The position numbers were made by a program, and so were the translations under genes. Under the pieces are notes generated by a model that saw only the letters and a program-made list of their open reading frames with translations, had not been told where the DNA came from and searched no databases. Positions 11,031-21,171 of a DNA stretch of 64,000 nucleotides are shown piece after piece. This DNA is from Apodospora peruviana (lineage: Eukaryota > Ascomycota > Sordariomycetes > Sordariales > Lasiosphaeriaceae), in the NCBI GenBank assembly GCA_033439685.1, contig JAUEDM010000009.1, positions 248,001 to 312,000 of the forward strand, read 5' to 3'. Position 1 is the first letter of the stretch, and each line of letters begins with the position of its first letter.

Positions 11031-12539
11031 TCACTCCTCCATTCCATCAGTCCTTGTCGCCTCTTCCATCCCTTCAATCCTCTTTCCCAACCAAGCATGA
11101 AAGCCAGCAAACATGCCCACCTCCAACCTTGACGAACAAAACTCTCTCAGAGCCTTATACCTGTTGACCTGAAACTCCGCCTCATCCACATCCCTCTCAA
11201 CATCCCTTATCGCCTTCGTTATTTTGGAAAGACACACCGGACAAAGATAAGGCGGCTGCCTCACATCCTCGGCCATGCCCGCCGTGCTCTGCATAACACA
11301 AGCATAATACACGCAGTGCGCAATCCCAAAACAGTGCCCCAGCTCATGCGCGACCGTCCTCGTCAACCTAGAAAACCACTGCCCGGTGATATGTTTCTCC
11401 ACATCTGGTGCTTTCCTCGCAGCCTGGACAGCTGCTCCCAACGGTGTCGCTGCAACCTTGGCACTCATAACACCATCGATCTTACGGTTTGCTGGCCCAA
11501 ACTCAACCTTTGTCCTGCCCTTCTTACCCTTCTTCTTCTTCTTCTTCGCGCCTTCCTCCTCCTCTATAATCTTCTCATGCGCGTGTATACGTATGTCTAG
11601 AAAGTTCTGACAGTGAGACATAGGCCACATGTGCTCCCTCTCCACAACCCCGACAAAGTTCTCGCCGTAAGGCTCGTAATCCAGCGCAGGGTTGTACCTC
11701 GCTGAAGACACGACTGCGACACGGCTGCCTCCAAACGCGCGCCCGCAGCAGAAATCGTCGTCCTCGTCTTCGTACATGTCCTGATCTATGAGCAGAACGA
11801 ATGCGTACGCGTCTGCTGGCAGCGCGTCGATCATTGCGTCTGTTAGATCGTTGAGGTTCAGCTGGCGCTTGAACGCGCCGTCCGGGCAGGGACGGGTGCA
11901 GATGCGCGTTGTGCTGGCGTTGGGTCCGAGTTGCAGACCGACGTATCTTTCTGGATCACGGTCTGGGTCGTCGGCCTTGGTGGTCTTGACGCGTTTTTTT
12001 GGTCGGCTGGTGGTGGAGGCGGTCGTTTCTCCATCCCAGGGAGCGAAGGCAACTGGGCCGGGAAGGAGTTTGACGGGGAGGGGATGGTAGAATGCTTCCA
12101 GATAATGGATGATATCGTCGACCCCCTTTTGTGTTGTGGGCGGAGGCGTGTTCTTGGCAGGCCAAGGTTCGGATACGCATTCAGGTGTTTTCCACGCGTT
12201 CATGAATTTGACGCCGGGGGAGATGGTGGGCACACGGCCGACGTAGAGGGTCTTGCGTCGACGGGTGAGGTGGTTGCGGGTTTTTGCCTGGCTGAAGGAG
12301 CGCAGGCTTTGAGGTGGGTCCTCTGGGTCGATGGCCAGGGCGTCTTCTGGGAGAACGAGAGGGCCGGGGAAGGTGTATTCTATTGATGGATCGGAACCAG
12401 ACTCGGGGACAACACTGCCGGAGAGGGTTGCTGCTGCCATCCTTTTGGACGGGGTTGGTCGGATGAAGCCCGCTTTTGGGGCGTGGGACGACACGTCCAC
12501 TTGGAGGGTGGAATGGGTGCATCGGACGAAGCTGACCAT
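11031..12539 (-). CDS. Archaemetzincin-type zinc metalloprotease (AMZ family)
   Basis: Single exon, 502 aa from the preferred ATG at 12539. The same frame stays open to an ATG at 12701, which would add 54 low-complexity Ser/His/Pro residues; the inner start begins MVSFVRCTHSTLQVDV and is better composed. The catalytic signature HELGHCFGIAHC at about 398-409 is followed by CVM and a CPVCLSK cluster, which is the archaemetzincin arrangement: HExxHxxGxxH for catalytic zinc plus a second Cys-based zinc site. A Lys-rich run (KKKKKKGKKGR) occurs before the domain. No signal peptide is seen, so it is probably intracellular. Substrates of fungal members are unknown to me. Confidence 0.9.
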   Translation of the reverse strand: MVSFVRCTHSTLQVDVSSHAPKAGFIRPTPSKRMAAATLSGSVVPESGSDPSIEYTFPGPLVLPEDALAIDPEDPPQSLRSFSQAKTRNHLTRRRKTLYVGRVPTISPGVKFMNAWKTPECVSEPWPAKNTPPPTTQKGVDDIIHYLEAFYHPLPVKLLPGPVAFAPWDGETTASTTSRPKKRVKTTKADDPDRDPERYVGLQLGPNASTTRICTRPCPDGAFKRQLNLNDLTDAMIDALPADAYAFVLLIDQDMYEDEDDDFCCGRAFGGSRVAVVSSARYNPALDYEPYGENFVGVVEREHMWPMSHCQNFLDIRIHAHEKIIEEEEGAKKKKKKGKKGRTKVEFGPANRKIDGVMSAKVAATPLGAAVQAARKAPDVEKHITGQWFSRLTRTVAHELGHCFGIAHCVYYACVMQSTAGMAEDVRQPPYLCPVCLSKITKAIRDVERDVDEAEFQVNRYKALREFCSSRLEVGMFAGFHAWLGKRIEGMEEATRTDGMEE

Positions 12540-12963
12540 TGTTTCTGGATATGAGTTTGATGATGGAAATGTTGGAAGTGATGATGAAGGTAAGTGAGAT
12601 GAAGGTAAGTGATTATGGGAAAGTGATGAAGTGGTTGAGCCTGTTGATGTTCGTGTCTCTGCCTGCATGTCAACAACACCCCTGTTCATCGGGTTAGGCA
12701 ACAGCGGGCGCCAAGTCGAGCGTCACACTTGGCACCACGGCCAAAAGCTCATGTAGGGTTAGGGCTAACGCGGAGAGTCCATCTCGACTGTCTTCCGAGT
12801 CATTCGTAGTCATCACACAGTGCTGAAGTGAACGTGATCGAATAAAGCTCTATCATGTCATTCATAGCCTCATCACTTCCACAGGCTCATCTGTAACGAC
12901 ACTCTGAACACTGAACCGGAGCTGCAAATCGACCCAAGGGGCGGGCCAGCCTCAGTCTTCAAG

Positions 12964-13987
12964 CTAACCCTGCTGATAAAGACTCCGAGAGTTGGATCGA
13001 AGCAACTCATAGAGCATTGGAGAGAACCGGCAGGAACCACTCGTATCCACGGGTGATGTCGCTACCGCCGCAGTGCTGCTGTCTCCATCAACCGCTGTAG
13101 CCTGGCTGCAGACCACCTGTCTGCCGTCCTGTCTGCCGTCCTCCATGCTGTCACAAGATGTGTGAACATTTACCGAGGCATGGGCGTCATAACTGCACAA
13201 AAGTTGTTTGTTAGAGACTGCTATCACATTCAATGAAGAACCAGGTCTCAGGAAAAACATACCAGTCATCATCGGCTGCCGCCACCAAAGGAACCACCTT
13301 CAGATCCACCGTCACGTCTTCTTCCATCCCACCAGTCTCCTGTCCATCAACCTCGAACCGTATGGCAAGCCCAAAAGGATACATATACGCCCTCCTGTGT
13401 ATTCCCTCGCATTGCTCCCAGAGATCAATCCACCGCCACCAGCCTTCAACAGTCCCCTGGGCGTGGCAAATGGTAGAATAAGAATCCGGGCTCGAGCCGA
13501 GGATGATGTCAAAAGACACCTCATTAGTCATACGCGTCTTGATGAGAACCAAGTGCGAAATGAAGATGATCTCGCGCTCCTCGCCGGATGCATCTCCTCT
13601 CCTCCGCAGTTCTCCGGGCTTTTCCACCACCTTCGCCCGCGCGCCGCTGTCAGTTCCCTTGGTTTTGACAACGACCACGCTGCAGCTCTTATCGTCCTTT
13701 TCTTCCGGCTCCCTTTCTGGAAACGAGCCTACGCGTTTGAATCCCTTTGTGATTGTCGTGTGCCTGGTTTCCTGTTTCCTGACTACCATCTCGCGGAATC
13801 TTTCGCGGCTGTTTCGGGCCAAAAGACCGCCGCAGCGGGTGCTGTCCCCTTGTTCTTCATTTTGTCTGGTGGTCGCCAAGACGAAGTCACTCGTTGGATC
13901 GTTGGAGTTCGCGTTTGTCGGACTGGCGCTGGTCAGCAGGGCGAGGAGACTGACGAATGCCGCCCAGACGAGTCCATGGCGCAACAT
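12964..13987 (-). CDS. Secreted Cys-containing protein, unknown (AA1-like effector pattern possible)
   Basis: Exons 13987-13263 and 13192-12964 give 317 aa; the split codon becomes Cys (TG|T). The N terminus MLRHGLVWAAFVSLLALLTS is a clear signal peptide. A basic, probably disordered region of about 100 residues follows, then a folded part with ICHAQGTVEGWW, LWEQCEG and a beta-strand-like MYPFGLAIRFEV, then CDSMEDGR and QVVCSQA near the end. The Cys spacing with Trp between the first pair resembles Alt a 1-like (AA1) secreted proteins, but I could not confirm that. A dibasic RRRGD stretch could be a processing site. Confidence 0.65.
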
Positions 13988-15303
13988 CGTTCTGCGCGGA
14001 GAGGTTGAAGGCGGGCGCGCGAAAAAAGATGGCTCTTGGTTATCGTCAGTCCGGGACCATTCGACCTACTGTAAAATTGTTGCGAATTAGTTGTGTAGAA
14101 AAGGTGAATGATGACGATGGAGGTCCGCGTTGTTGAAGTGCGGAGATTCGGCTTGACACAGCCACCCCTTGTTTCATGTTAGGTTCAAGCGCAGTTTTTT
14201 GGCCCCCAACACGACATTGACGTGTCTGCCTGCCTATGGAGGATGTTAGCATAATAAACAGAGCTGAGGGGCAGTGGCGTAGCGGGTTGCTAAAAATGGC
14301 CGCCCAGCTGGTGGAGTCCGAGACTGCTGTAAGCCTCAGTCCGAGGCTAACTCAGCCAACTCGTGTTCCACAAGATCTTTAGGGACACTCCATACAGCAT
14401 TCAGTCGTCGCTCTCATCCGAGAAGATGCACAGATAATCCGTAAGCAACTTCACACAGTCTTTGTGCAACTCATGGGCGGCCAACAGAATTCAACACTGG
14501 GGCTCCAAGACTTTCCACTGGGCTGGAAGTCTAGTGCATTCAGTTTTCGTCCTCGCCGAGGAGATTGAATAAAGCCTAGGAAAGTTGGGCACTCACAGTG
14601 GGTAACTGCTATCTAACTTGAGTACTGGCCTTTCAGCCCGGCGCATCTGCTGCTTAGGGGCAGAAACTCTAGGTATATTCAGTCTTCCTTCTCGCGGAAC
14701 ACGAGCAACAGTATCGGGGTCACACAGCGTTGAATGCACGTGATCGGCTGCGCCGGCCAATGGCATCAGACATCCGCCCTCAACCTGCCCTCCCATCTGC
14801 CTGCTCCTCGGGGACTAAATTTGCAGTGCTTTTCAAACTGCCAATCTGATCTTGTTCTGACCATATTTTATTATATAAGCCACTTGCTGAACTGGGTTTG
14901 ATAGGACATTCAACCCAGCAAGTCATATCAACCCTTGCCACCACACACGAGGACACTTGGGCTGGCGTGGATAGTATTATCGACGGAAATTTGACTGCAC
15001 CTTCTCGGATACTACTGGGGTGCGAGGAGTTCGGGCCCCGGGGAGATGTCCACGAAAGAGATTCCTTAGAGTTGGGTTATCCTGAGTTCCTAACTGTGAC
15101 GTAGCTACGAAATATGAACTCTGCGATCTACTCCACTTGTTCATTTTCCCTCCACAGCCTGGATCTCAATACACTTTTCCCCATGACTGCTTTTGATCCC
15201 GACCCTTCTGGGCTATGTTCAGGCAAGATGAAGCAAATCAGGTACCTGACCTAGTATCGACGGCTACATACGCAATGACTAATTAAAACATGTTACGAGA
15301 ATA
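13988..15303. other. Intergenic, 1.3 kb
   Basis: No gene is supported. There is a small interrupted inverted repeat near 14882-14924 (CTTGCTGAACTGGGTT against AACCCAGCAAG). Short ORFs lack motifs. Confidence 0.5.
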
Positions 15304-15311
15304 GTTAGATG
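15304..15311 (+). repeat. Target-site duplication, left copy (GTTAGATG)
   Basis: Identical to 15648-15655 on the other side of the MITE. Confidence 0.88.
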
Positions 15312-15647
15312 CAACGCTCCCAACAATTCAAACAATTCAAATCTGAGGCCGCGTTTGGATTGATTTGAACCAAAATTTGCCGATTTGATTCGTTTAATCC
15401 GGACCGGACGATACGCTAGTTCCGGCCCCGGCGGCAACACCAGCCCAGGGCCGGGCCTCCGGGCCAAAAATTTCAGAGTCGAAGCCTAGAAAAGTGGAAA
15501 TTTCAGGGGTAAAAACGGCTCTGGTCAGGTACTAAAATTGAATCGAACGAACAATCAAATATTTGGAAATCCAAATTTGGTTTGAATTGGCTTATTTTTG
15601 GCCTAATTTGGGTTGAATTGAATTGATTTGAATTGTTAGGAGCGTTG
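15312..15647. mobile_element. 336-bp hAT-type MITE (non-autonomous DNA transposon)
   Basis: The left end CAACGCTCCCAACAATTC and the right end, read in reverse complement, CAACGCTCCTAACAATTC match at 17 of 18 bases, and AATTCAA-rich sequence extends the similarity to about 35 bp. The element is bounded by a perfect 8-bp direct repeat, GTTAGATG, at 15304-15311 and 15648-15655. Eight-bp target duplications are typical of hAT elements. The interior has no coding capacity and contains a GC-rich core (GGCCCCGGCGGCAAC) between AT-rich arms. Perfect duplication suggests a fairly recent insertion, mobilised by a transposase elsewhere in the genome. Confidence 0.88.
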
Positions 15648-15655
15648 GTTAGATG
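15648..15655 (+). repeat. Target-site duplication, right copy (GTTAGATG)
   Basis: Identical to 15304-15311 on the other side of the MITE. Confidence 0.88.
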
Positions 15656-15809
15656 TGAAAGTGGTTGTAGTCCAATATTAGGGTAATCGTAGGTCTAATT
15701 AATATAAAGGGTCAAGATGTCTCAAGATGATGACTAGTAGAGTGAAAGAAACAAAAACAAACGCACGAACACTCCAGACTTTAAGAACTCAATCCCCAGT
15801 AGCATCAAA

Positions 15810-17531
15810 TCACCACTTAGCCGACCTCGGCGGGCTCCGACTTCTGTCACTGTCATCCCAATCCCTATACCTCCGCCGCGTCGTCGTCCTCCTCCGCTCC
15901 CGCGGCTCCTCCCTCTCCCTCTCAATGACATCCCAGAACACCTTCTGCCTGAACTCGGAAATCTCATCAGTTTCATCAGTCCAAAATATCGGCTCCTCAG
16001 CCCAGTCACTTGCACTCGGCATCAGCACAACAACATGCACATTGTGGCCGGCATGCCGCCTCCCGAGCGGCGGCCGATCCGTCAGCGTCACCGCCCTGAG
16101 ACAGACCTCTGCCCTCCCATCAGTGACCTCCACCACCTCATCTCCATCCTCAGCCGACGAAATAACCTCAACAATCGACCTGTTGGCATGCAAGAGCGCC
16201 AGAAACTGCGGAATCGTAGCAACAACACCCGTCTCAGCATCCTTTTCCGCCCTCCTCTTCTCTCTCCTGCTCCTCGATCCACCACCACTACTATAACTTC
16301 TCGTCCGTCTCGATGACCTAGTCGCAGCGTAATCAACCCGCAACAGACTACTGGGTCTCGGCCGCCTCCTCGTGCTGCGTCTTGGCCTTCCCCCACCACC
16401 TTCACCACCTTCAAATCCCCCGTCCTCATACTCCCGCCGATCCTTCCGCCCACGAACAGTTTTCTCCCTCCGCTCACTCATATCCTCATCCTCATCCTCA
16501 TCATCACCAGAGTCAGTAAACACGGCATTTGAGTTCCCCGACTTCGGTATCACCCTCGCATAGCACGGCCCAGGCCGCACCTGCGCACGCCACCTAAATC
16601 GATTATCATTATACTCCAACACCACCTTCCTCACACTCTGATCAACACGCATATTTACGAGAATCCCCTTGGGCACATCCTCCATAGCAGCAACCGGCCT
16701 AATGCTCACCCCCCTGCCCCCTCTCCCTTCCAACCCCACCTGAAACAGCGTAATACTCCCCCAGTGACTATCAGAAGACCAAGTCAACACAGTCAAGTGA
16801 TCGGTATTCCCAAGATACTTGGCCGTATCGAACAGCTCACTCTCAAGGCGTTTCAACTCCCGCATTGCGGTAGTCGGCGTAGATGCCTCATCCTGCCCGT
16901 GGGGTGGGAGCGGTCTCAGAATGGCGCGCTCATAAGCCTGGAACTCGCTAATATGCGTGTTGGCATGAAATTTGTGAATGATTGGCTTCGCGAGCCGGCC
17001 TAAACCTTTGACGGGGCCAGCTTCCACTTCTGTGAACGCGTCTATGACCTCGTCGTGGGAGGTTTGGATGGGCGTTTTGTGTCGGGGTATCACGTCCTCG
17101 CGGAATTCGGCCCATTTCAACACTGCATTATCTTTGGCCACTGACGCGCGACGGTGATGAGTGCGCGGACTGCGTTGTGGAGAGGATGATGACTCGTCGA
17201 CGACGTCTTCGGCGGGCCGGGTGATGGTGATATTGTTGTTGTTTATTGTTTGGGTAGCGAAGTAGAACGTCAATCCCGTATGATTGGGCAGCTGGAGTTT
17301 CGGTGGTGGTTGTGGGATGTAAGGGTTTGGTTTTGGGGTTTTGTGGTGGAGGGGGTGGTCTTCTGAGAGTTGTGAGGAAGAGTCGGAATACCGGCGTCCC
17401 CAGAGGCGGGAGGCGACTAGTGCTTGGGCGTCGGCGGCTTCATTTTTGCCCGTTGTTGGGACGAGTGCCCATGAGTCGTTTTGCGAGCGGTGCTCGTCCG
17501 ATTCTTGGCTTGTGAGTGTGAAGTCTGGCAT
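15810..17531 (-). CDS. Unknown large protein with Ser/Arg-rich C-terminal part
   Basis: Single-exon frame, 573 aa from the ATG at 17531 (context AAAAATGCC). The frame continues up to an ATG at 17669, adding 46 residues that look like translated leader. Residues about 100-330 are predicted folded, with HKFHANTHISEFQAYER and LTVLTWSSDSHWGS. Then comes an acidic run (DSGDDEDEDEDMSERR), a long Arg/Ser tract (RRPRPSSLL, TRSYSSGGGSRS), another folded piece (TIPQFLALLHANRSIVEVI, HNVHVVVLMPSASDW), and an Arg-rich tail ending RSRSPPRSAKW. I do not recognise the family. RS-type tracts are common in RNA-associated nuclear proteins, but no RNA-binding domain is visible. The MITE lies 160 bp past its stop codon. 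Confidence 0.7.
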   Translation of the reverse strand: MPDFTLTSQESDEHRSQNDSWALVPTTGKNEAADAQALVASRLWGRRYSDSSSQLSEDHPLHHKTPKPNPYIPQPPPKLQLPNHTGLTFYFATQTINNNNITITRPAEDVVDESSSSPQRSPRTHHRRASVAKDNAVLKWAEFREDVIPRHKTPIQTSHDEVIDAFTEVEAGPVKGLGRLAKPIIHKFHANTHISEFQAYERAILRPLPPHGQDEASTPTTAMRELKRLESELFDTAKYLGNTDHLTVLTWSSDSHWGSITLFQVGLEGRGGRGVSIRPVAAMEDVPKGILVNMRVDQSVRKVVLEYNDNRFRWRAQVRPGPCYARVIPKSGNSNAVFTDSGDDEDEDEDMSERREKTVRGRKDRREYEDGGFEGGEGGGGRPRRSTRRRPRPSSLLRVDYAATRSSRRTRSYSSGGGSRSRREKRRAEKDAETGVVATIPQFLALLHANRSIVEVISSAEDGDEVVEVTDGRAEVCLRAVTLTDRPPLGRRHAGHNVHVVVLMPSASDWAEEPIFWTDETDEISEFRQKVFWDVIEREREEPRERRRTTTRRRYRDWDDSDRSRSPPRSAKW

Positions 17532-18318
17532 TTTTGCAATCTTAATAGTTGGTTCGTCAGTGGATGACGTTTGTGCCGGACCAATGACGGGAACTAGAAG
17601 GACCACCAAAAGGGGGTTGCGTTCTGTATATATCTTCCTGCCAAGCTCAAGAATTTGGTCTGTTGGCAAGAACGCGGTTTGTGGCTCGCATTATGGGAAG
17701 AAATAGGATTTAAGCGTGATGGTGCATGGAGGAGGCCGCGAGGACGTATGCCCTACCGTGGCGTAGTGATGTGTTGGTACGGATTCGGGGCGCTTTGGTG
17801 CATAAGAAGCCCCGGACTGTCTCATGCAAGCCGAGTTCATATTATTTGGACGACTACTGATGCGTTGTTGAAGAGGCTGAGTTTGTGAAAATGTTAATGG
17901 TTGCGCTGCAAATTCGCGTCAGACGGCGTAGTGGCCGTTGTAAGCGACCTTGGCGCTTAGCTTTCCGAGTCTTTTTCGGTCCAGTTTTGGTACCAACGGT
18001 CACAACGGCCTGGAGTCTGACCTCATACCAAACCGAGGCGCAGCGCTTCGAATGGCCCGACCCGGGTCGGACCCCGGTTGATGGTTTGGGCTTCAGCTTG
18101 ATAATCCGTATTGAAGAGATAAAAATTCGGAAATCGGGGTCACGTGGGATAACTACACCTGCGTATCTCTTTCATTCAGTGGAGCTTTCCCTGATCCAGC
18201 TGACAAAAGGATATTTGGCATGATGATATCTTGGCAATGCATCGAGACAAATGGTATGAGCATCCGTTCTTGAAGATACAAGATATGAAATCTATTCTGC
18301 TTGACGAAAATAAATAAC
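17532..18318. other. Intergenic, about 0.8 kb
   Basis: Upstream region of the 15.8-17.5 kb gene. No gene or recognisable site is supported. Confidence 0.45.
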
Positions 18319-18429
18319 TGACACGGGCGGGACTCGAACCCGCGCCGGGGGCACTTGCTACTATATCCGGCTTTTTAAGACCGTCACAGACTTGCGTAGT
18401 CCATGTGCTGCCAACTACACCATCGAACC
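18319..18429 (-). other. tRNA-like sequence, probably a pseudo-tRNA or tRNA-derived repeat
   Basis: Read on the minus strand it begins GGTTCGATGGTGTAGTTGG, with a tRNA box A and D arm, and ends with a good T arm (GCGGG-TTCGAGT-CCCGC, box B) followed by CCGTGTCA. However, the 5' stem GGTTCGA cannot pair with the 3' CCGTGTC, and no clean anticodon stem-loop forms in the 50 bases between. It looks like a tRNA 5' half joined to the 3' half of another tRNA, or a tRNA-derived short repeat. A worse copy lies 190 bp away. Confidence 0.5.
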
Positions 18430-18511
18430 AAATTATTTTTCGTGTTTACTGACAAAGTCAGTCCTAAATGCGGAGGTTGACACGATATGAAATGACAAAG
18501 GAAATAAATAA

Positions 18512-18690
18512 TTGACATGGACTTGACTCGAACCGCGCCTAGGTGAACATCTATGAACAACCTGGTAATATTGGGTTTGGACGATGCTTGCCAGTAACCA
18601 CCACCCTTTAAATACCAGGCTGCAGACTTGCAGTGCGGGATGACAAGCTCGTAGCACTGTACAATGGTACAATCACCGTTTTGACTGAAA
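18512..18690 (-). repeat. Degenerate second copy of the tRNA-like unit
   Basis: On the minus strand it shares GGCGCGGTTCGAGTC, TGTCA plus TTATTTATTT, and ATTTCATATC with the unit at 18319-18429 and its flank, and also GCAAGTCTG further upstream. Its T stem no longer pairs. The pair is therefore a diverged duplication including flanking sequence. Confidence 0.5.
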
Positions 18691-19534
18691 CCCCAGTGTG
18701 ATATCATATGGCAAAATTTCGTTCCCTAATTATCCCAAATGTACCTAGTTTGCAAGATGTCCTGCACATTTCGATAGATAACTCCACCGGCTTGAACTCG
18801 GCTCGGACACGGGGGATATCTCCCCGACCAGCCGACTCATGTTCTCAAGTCTGTGTGCGCCTATCCACGCCATATCACACTGGTGGAACCGAGGTTGCCC
18901 AGTAGCTATCAGTTGGCGCCCACGCAAACAACGCCTTGCGGCGTCCAAATGCAGTGTGTTACCCTTTGAACCCCAATCTCCAAACTTATTCTGTGTGTGG
19001 TGATTTGGAGTCGTCAGACCCTTGCAGACAACAGCGCTGACCTCATTGGCCACCTCATTCGCTGAGATGTACGTGGCCGTGGTTGATGCATCGAAGATTC
19101 GGCTGCATAACATCTACATGGTAAATGAGCGGCCGCCCGTACTTGCGATCATGTCCAGGCTTTCCGTCTGCGATGGCCGCGGCTCTCGGATGTCGTACCA
19201 ATATCCCTCGACCGAGCTACACGCGGTTCAAACTCAGATGCCTGTGAAATCCGGTCCGTGGTCATACTCGTATAAGTAAGTATCACTCGGCCTTCGTAGT
19301 TAAATTCGCCATTGCCTGAGGTCAGACTACTTTCATCTGCACATCTGCTCCACAGCGGAAACCAAGCCCTCATATTCTCGGAACTTCCAGGCTCCCGCTA
19401 CATCACTTATTTTCATCGGACTGAACTCACATCATCTTGAACTCCCTCTTAAAAGGTACAAGTGCAAAGCTACTTCCATCTTCCCATCTCTGAATCCTTC
19501 ACTACAAACCGAAGTAATCCATCAAGTTCCCAGG
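18691..19534. other. Intergenic, about 0.85 kb
   Basis: No supported gene. The last 100 bases are the likely leader of the FAD monooxygenase pseudogene. Confidence 0.4.
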
Positions 19535-20920
19535 ATGCCACATTCCACACTCACTACGCCTCATACCCCGGAGATTGCCATCATCAGCGCCGGTATCTGT
19601 GGCCTGCTTCTTGCCCAAGGCCTCCAAAAGGTACCTGCCCTTTTACAATCCAACCCCTGAAGCCGATGACCATCTCTAACACATCATTCATCAGAATGGC
19701 TTCAAAGTGACCGTCTACGAGAAGGAGCCCAGCCTCGAGACCAAGTTTCGCGAATGGACGATGCTCATCCACTGGGCGCTGCCCGTGCTCAAGAACATGC
19801 TTCCCGACGAACTCCTCGACCAGATCCACCTCGCCTATCCCGACTTGTCCTACCCATTTGGTACCAAAAAGAAGGAATCGATCCCTTGCTCCAATGGGGT
19901 CACCGGAGGTGTGGTATTTGAGGTCTCGATGGCCGCACGACGCGTCTCTCGCGCCAAGTTCAGACGGCTTTTGACCAAGGGGTTGGACATCCAGTGGGGA
20001 AAGGCTATCCTCGATCTGGATTGCCCTGATATTGGGCCAGTCGCCGTTCCCTTTGCGGACGGCGATACAACCAAGGATGACCTGGTCATTGGGACGGATG
20101 GGATGAACTCGCAAGTCAAGAAGTGGCTTGTTGGTAAGGAAGCTGCCAGACCTTTGAGCTCGGAGCATGCCATCGGCAATGGGATAGTCAGGTACGAGAC
20201 TGCTGAACAGGCCAAGGCTGTTCAGGGTGGTAATCCGCTCGGGTCTATTAAGGTGCATCCTGACAGCTTTATATTCTCGGCGCGTGAGCTTCTCCTCCCT
20301 TTGCTCCCCCAAGACAATTCACTGACAGGACTTCGTTGAGGATAGTTCAGAATGTTCCCGACCCGCAAGACCCTTCGAATTGGTTCTTCCATGTGGTCCG
20401 CATCTGGAAAGAACCTGATATCAAGAGCTACGAAGGCGATGAGGCGATCGCGAAAGTCAAATCCATCACCACCGACAAGTCGATCCACGAGCCGTTCCGA
20501 TCCGCGATTTAAGCCATCCCGAAAGGATCTCAGTTCTTTGTCAGCCAGCTCCGCCACTGGGTGACCGTGCCGTGGGATAGTCGGTCTGGCAGGGTGACGC
20601 TGGCCGGTGACGCTGCTCATGTAATGCATCCCAGTGAGTCTTTTTCCTTGAACTTGATTTGGCCTGATGCTGATAAACGACGAACAGATCGCAGCCAAGG
20701 ACGCAATCAAGCCCTCAACGATGTTGGAATTCTCATCAACGAACTGCTGAGGGTCAAGAACGGAGATATCTCAACTCAAAAGGCGATTCAAGCGTACGAG
20801 AAGGATCTGTCTGTCCGTGGCCAGAAGGCTGTGCTCGAGTCGCTGGAAGACACCAAGCACCTGACGAATTTGGATGATTTGGAGAAGTCACGACATGCTG
20901 CGAAGGGGTTTCGGAAGTGA
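19535..20920 (+). pseudogene. FAD-dependent monooxygenase (salicylate-hydroxylase type), decayed
   Basis: Proposed exons are 19535-19630, 19695-20283, 20329-20633 and 20688-20920. Family landmarks are present in order: the Rossmann start EIAIISAGICGLLLAQGL, REWTMLIHWALP, DDLVIGTDGMNSQVKKWLVG, NVPDPQDPSNW, and GRVTLAGDAAHVMHP followed by RSQGRNQALNDV. Four lesions are visible. The first Gly of the GxGxxG FAD motif is Ser (SAGICG). The second exon junction is off by one base, so the frame is lost after FIFSA. A TAA lies at 20510-20512 within EPFRSAI-stop-AIPKGSQF. The GQG FAD-ribityl motif is SQG. Intact relatives hydroxylate aromatic or polyketide substrates with NAD(P)H. The frameshift could be a wrong splice choice; the TAA and the two Gly-to-Ser changes cannot. 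Confidence 0.72.
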
Positions 20921-21171
20921 AGACCTACGGATGAACTGAGCATGGTGGTCTTGTCTGCGCTGGCTGTGCCTTCTTATCCGTCATGTCGCGGTTGGTGGCT
21001 GGCTCGTCTCGGATATGAGCAGTGGTTTACTGGGTCTGAGGGGAAAATGGAAAGGATGTTCAATATTCGATGCTTCTCAACTGTGGACTTGAAAATCTTA
21101 GGAACAAGGACGAGAACGAGGGGTTCTACTACTACTTGATTTATAAAGGACGAGAAAATGTGATCGGTTAC

